Of a stretch of 64,000 nucleotides of DNA, positions 63,177 through 64,000 are shown piece after piece. Position 1 is the first letter of the stretch. Every line of letters begins with the position of its first letter. Position numbers and translations under genes: made by a program. The notes under the pieces were generated by a model. The model made no database searches. It saw only the letters and a list, made by a program, of their open reading frames with translations, and was not told the origin of the DNA. The stretch comes from JBJHDF01 sp050486405 (GTDB taxonomy: Bacteria > Pseudomonadota > Gammaproteobacteria > Pseudomonadales > Cellvibrionaceae), in contig JBJHDF010000007.1 of the NCBI GenBank assembly GCA_050486405.1, forward strand, positions 69,684 through 133,683, given 5' to 3'.

Positions 63177-63564
63177 ATGTGAAAGGGCGCCTCTGGGCCG
63201 CCAGTGGATGGGGCCCCTATCTTATAGTCAATAACAATATAAGCTGATGGCTCAGCGGAGGTCGTCGACAGGACTCCTGTTGAGCGCCTTTGCGGCCTGT
63301 TTTTGGGGTGTCTGGCTTTCAAATAGCCCTGAATCTGGTATCGTTCACCCTCGGCCAGCTGTTTATAGCCCCCAAGACCTTCATATACAGCCTCATTGCA
63401 GAGCCCCGGACAGGTCTGCTGGCAAGCCAGTGCGCTGCCAGCGGGCTTGTTCCTTGGGTCTGGCGAATGCCGAACTATGTCAATTGGTGGTCCTTCTTGG
63501 GCAATGGTAGGTGTTATCCGAATCCGGGTTTAATGAACTTACTTTTAATGAAAAGAGTTAACGA
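63177..63564. other. Intergenic region, no convincing gene
   Basis: About 390 bases. There is a small open frame ending in an ATGA overlap with the next gene (63290-63568), but it has no recognisable domain. A GCTGGCA / TGCCAGC inverted repeat lies near 63418-63441. The next gene's promoter is presumably here. Confidence 0.4.
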
Positions 63565-64000
63565 ATGAGATTTGATATCGTCAGTATTGGTAGCGCCACA
63601 ATTGATAATTTTGCGGATGCTGAATCGGAATTTATCAACATTGAAGGTCGCCACTCCAAAGAGGAGTTTATTGCCTATCCCCTGGGCGCTAAAGTGTTGA
63701 TAGACCATCTGACTGTCAGCGTGGGCGGTGGCGGAACGAATACGGCTTTTGCGTTCGCCTCACTGGGACTCAAAACCGCGTTTTTAGGGAAAGTTGGGGA
63801 CGACGAAAACGGCCAGGTTGTTATCAATCATTTGAACAGCAAGGGAATTGAATTTATTGGCGCGAGAGGCGGTCAAACAGGCTATTCCATTATTTTGAAT
63901 AGCTTTAAAAATGATCGCACTATCCTCACTTTCAAGGGGTCCAATAGCTCGTTGCAGTTTAGTGAATTGGGCAAGGTAGATGCTGAATGGATCTATATTA
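63565..64000 (+). CDS. PfkB-family carbohydrate or nucleoside kinase, N-terminal part
   Basis: The first about 145 residues of a ribokinase-fold kinase, cut by the window edge. IVSIGSATIDNF opens the domain (residue 4), the PfkB N-terminal GGGGTNTAFAFASLGLKTAF signature lies near 53, and GKVGDDENGQ near 75. The catalytic DTxGAGD motif lies outside the window. Substrate could be a sugar, a sugar phosphate or adenosine. The DNA is more AT-rich than the preceding region. The ATG at 63565 is used, preceded by a weak AAGAG. Confidence 0.9.
   Translation, partial: MRFDIVSIGSATIDNFADAESEFINIEGRHSKEEFIAYPLGAKVLIDHLTVSVGGGGTNTAFAFASLGLKTAFLGKVGDDENGQVVINHLNSKGIEFIGARGGQTGYSIILNSFKNDRTILTFKGSNSSLQFSELGKVDAEWIYI

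Noticed and set aside
63290..63568. Small gene overlapping the PfkB kinase start by ATGA
   Set aside because: No domain, no clear ribosome site and atypical composition; the overlap is probably chance.

Overview
The window looks like chromosomal DNA from a marine, polysaccharide-degrading gammaproteobacterium, probably related to Cellvibrionaceae or Marinimicrobium. This rests on two secreted cellulases (GH5 with two CBM6 modules; GH9 lipoprotein), the Tex, MetK, AhcY and LpdA sequence types, and a sahR-metK / tkt-pgk neighbourhood like that of Pseudomonas. Taxonomy is inferred. I saw no transposase, integrase, CRISPR array, tRNA or rRNA.

Layout. 1-1.7 kb: a YtrA-type GntR operon with its operator, cut at the left edge. 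1.9-4.2 kb: tex. 4.3-11.2 kb: GH5 cellulase, chemotaxis receptor, alpha/beta hydrolase and GH9 cellulase. 11.4-14.7 kb: pgk and tkt. 14.9-18.6 kb: a five-gene minus-strand cassette (substrate-binding protein, SCO-like copper chaperone, cupredoxin-like protein, permease, ATPase) wedged between tkt and sahR. It is flanked by two copies of the same palindromic operator and promoter and by a broken piece of transketolase. 19-23.4 kb: sahR-metK-ahcY-metF, the SAM/SAH cycle. 23.5-26.2 kb: a large papain-like lipoprotein.

26.3-47.4 kb is a visibly AT-richer island. A divergent FkbM-type methyltransferase faces a tightly packed 14-gene plus-strand operon: two radical SAM proteins, an old-yellow-enzyme homologue, a sugar-type SDR, a GH26-like protein, an AHBA/aminocyclitol-type PLP aminotransferase, an ABC-2 exporter (ATPase and two permeases), a GH116-like protein, a PhyH-type Fe/2-oxoglutarate dioxygenase, a MacA/MacB-like exporter (adaptor, ATPase, permease) and an MTA/SAH nucleosidase. 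It reads as a complete make, tailor, export and clean-up pathway for an unrecognised, probably sugar- or aminocyclitol-like, small molecule. It is the best candidate for an undescribed system.

47.5-64 kb returns to GC-rich core-like DNA: lpdA, a second adaptor/ABC/FtsX exporter with two permeases, glutathione peroxidase, a cardiolipin synthase-like PLD protein, an eight-gene Mrp-type cation/proton antiporter operon with three large NuoL/M/N-like subunits and a fused A/B-type subunit, a CobW-family metal GTPase, and the start of a PfkB-family sugar kinase cut by the right edge.
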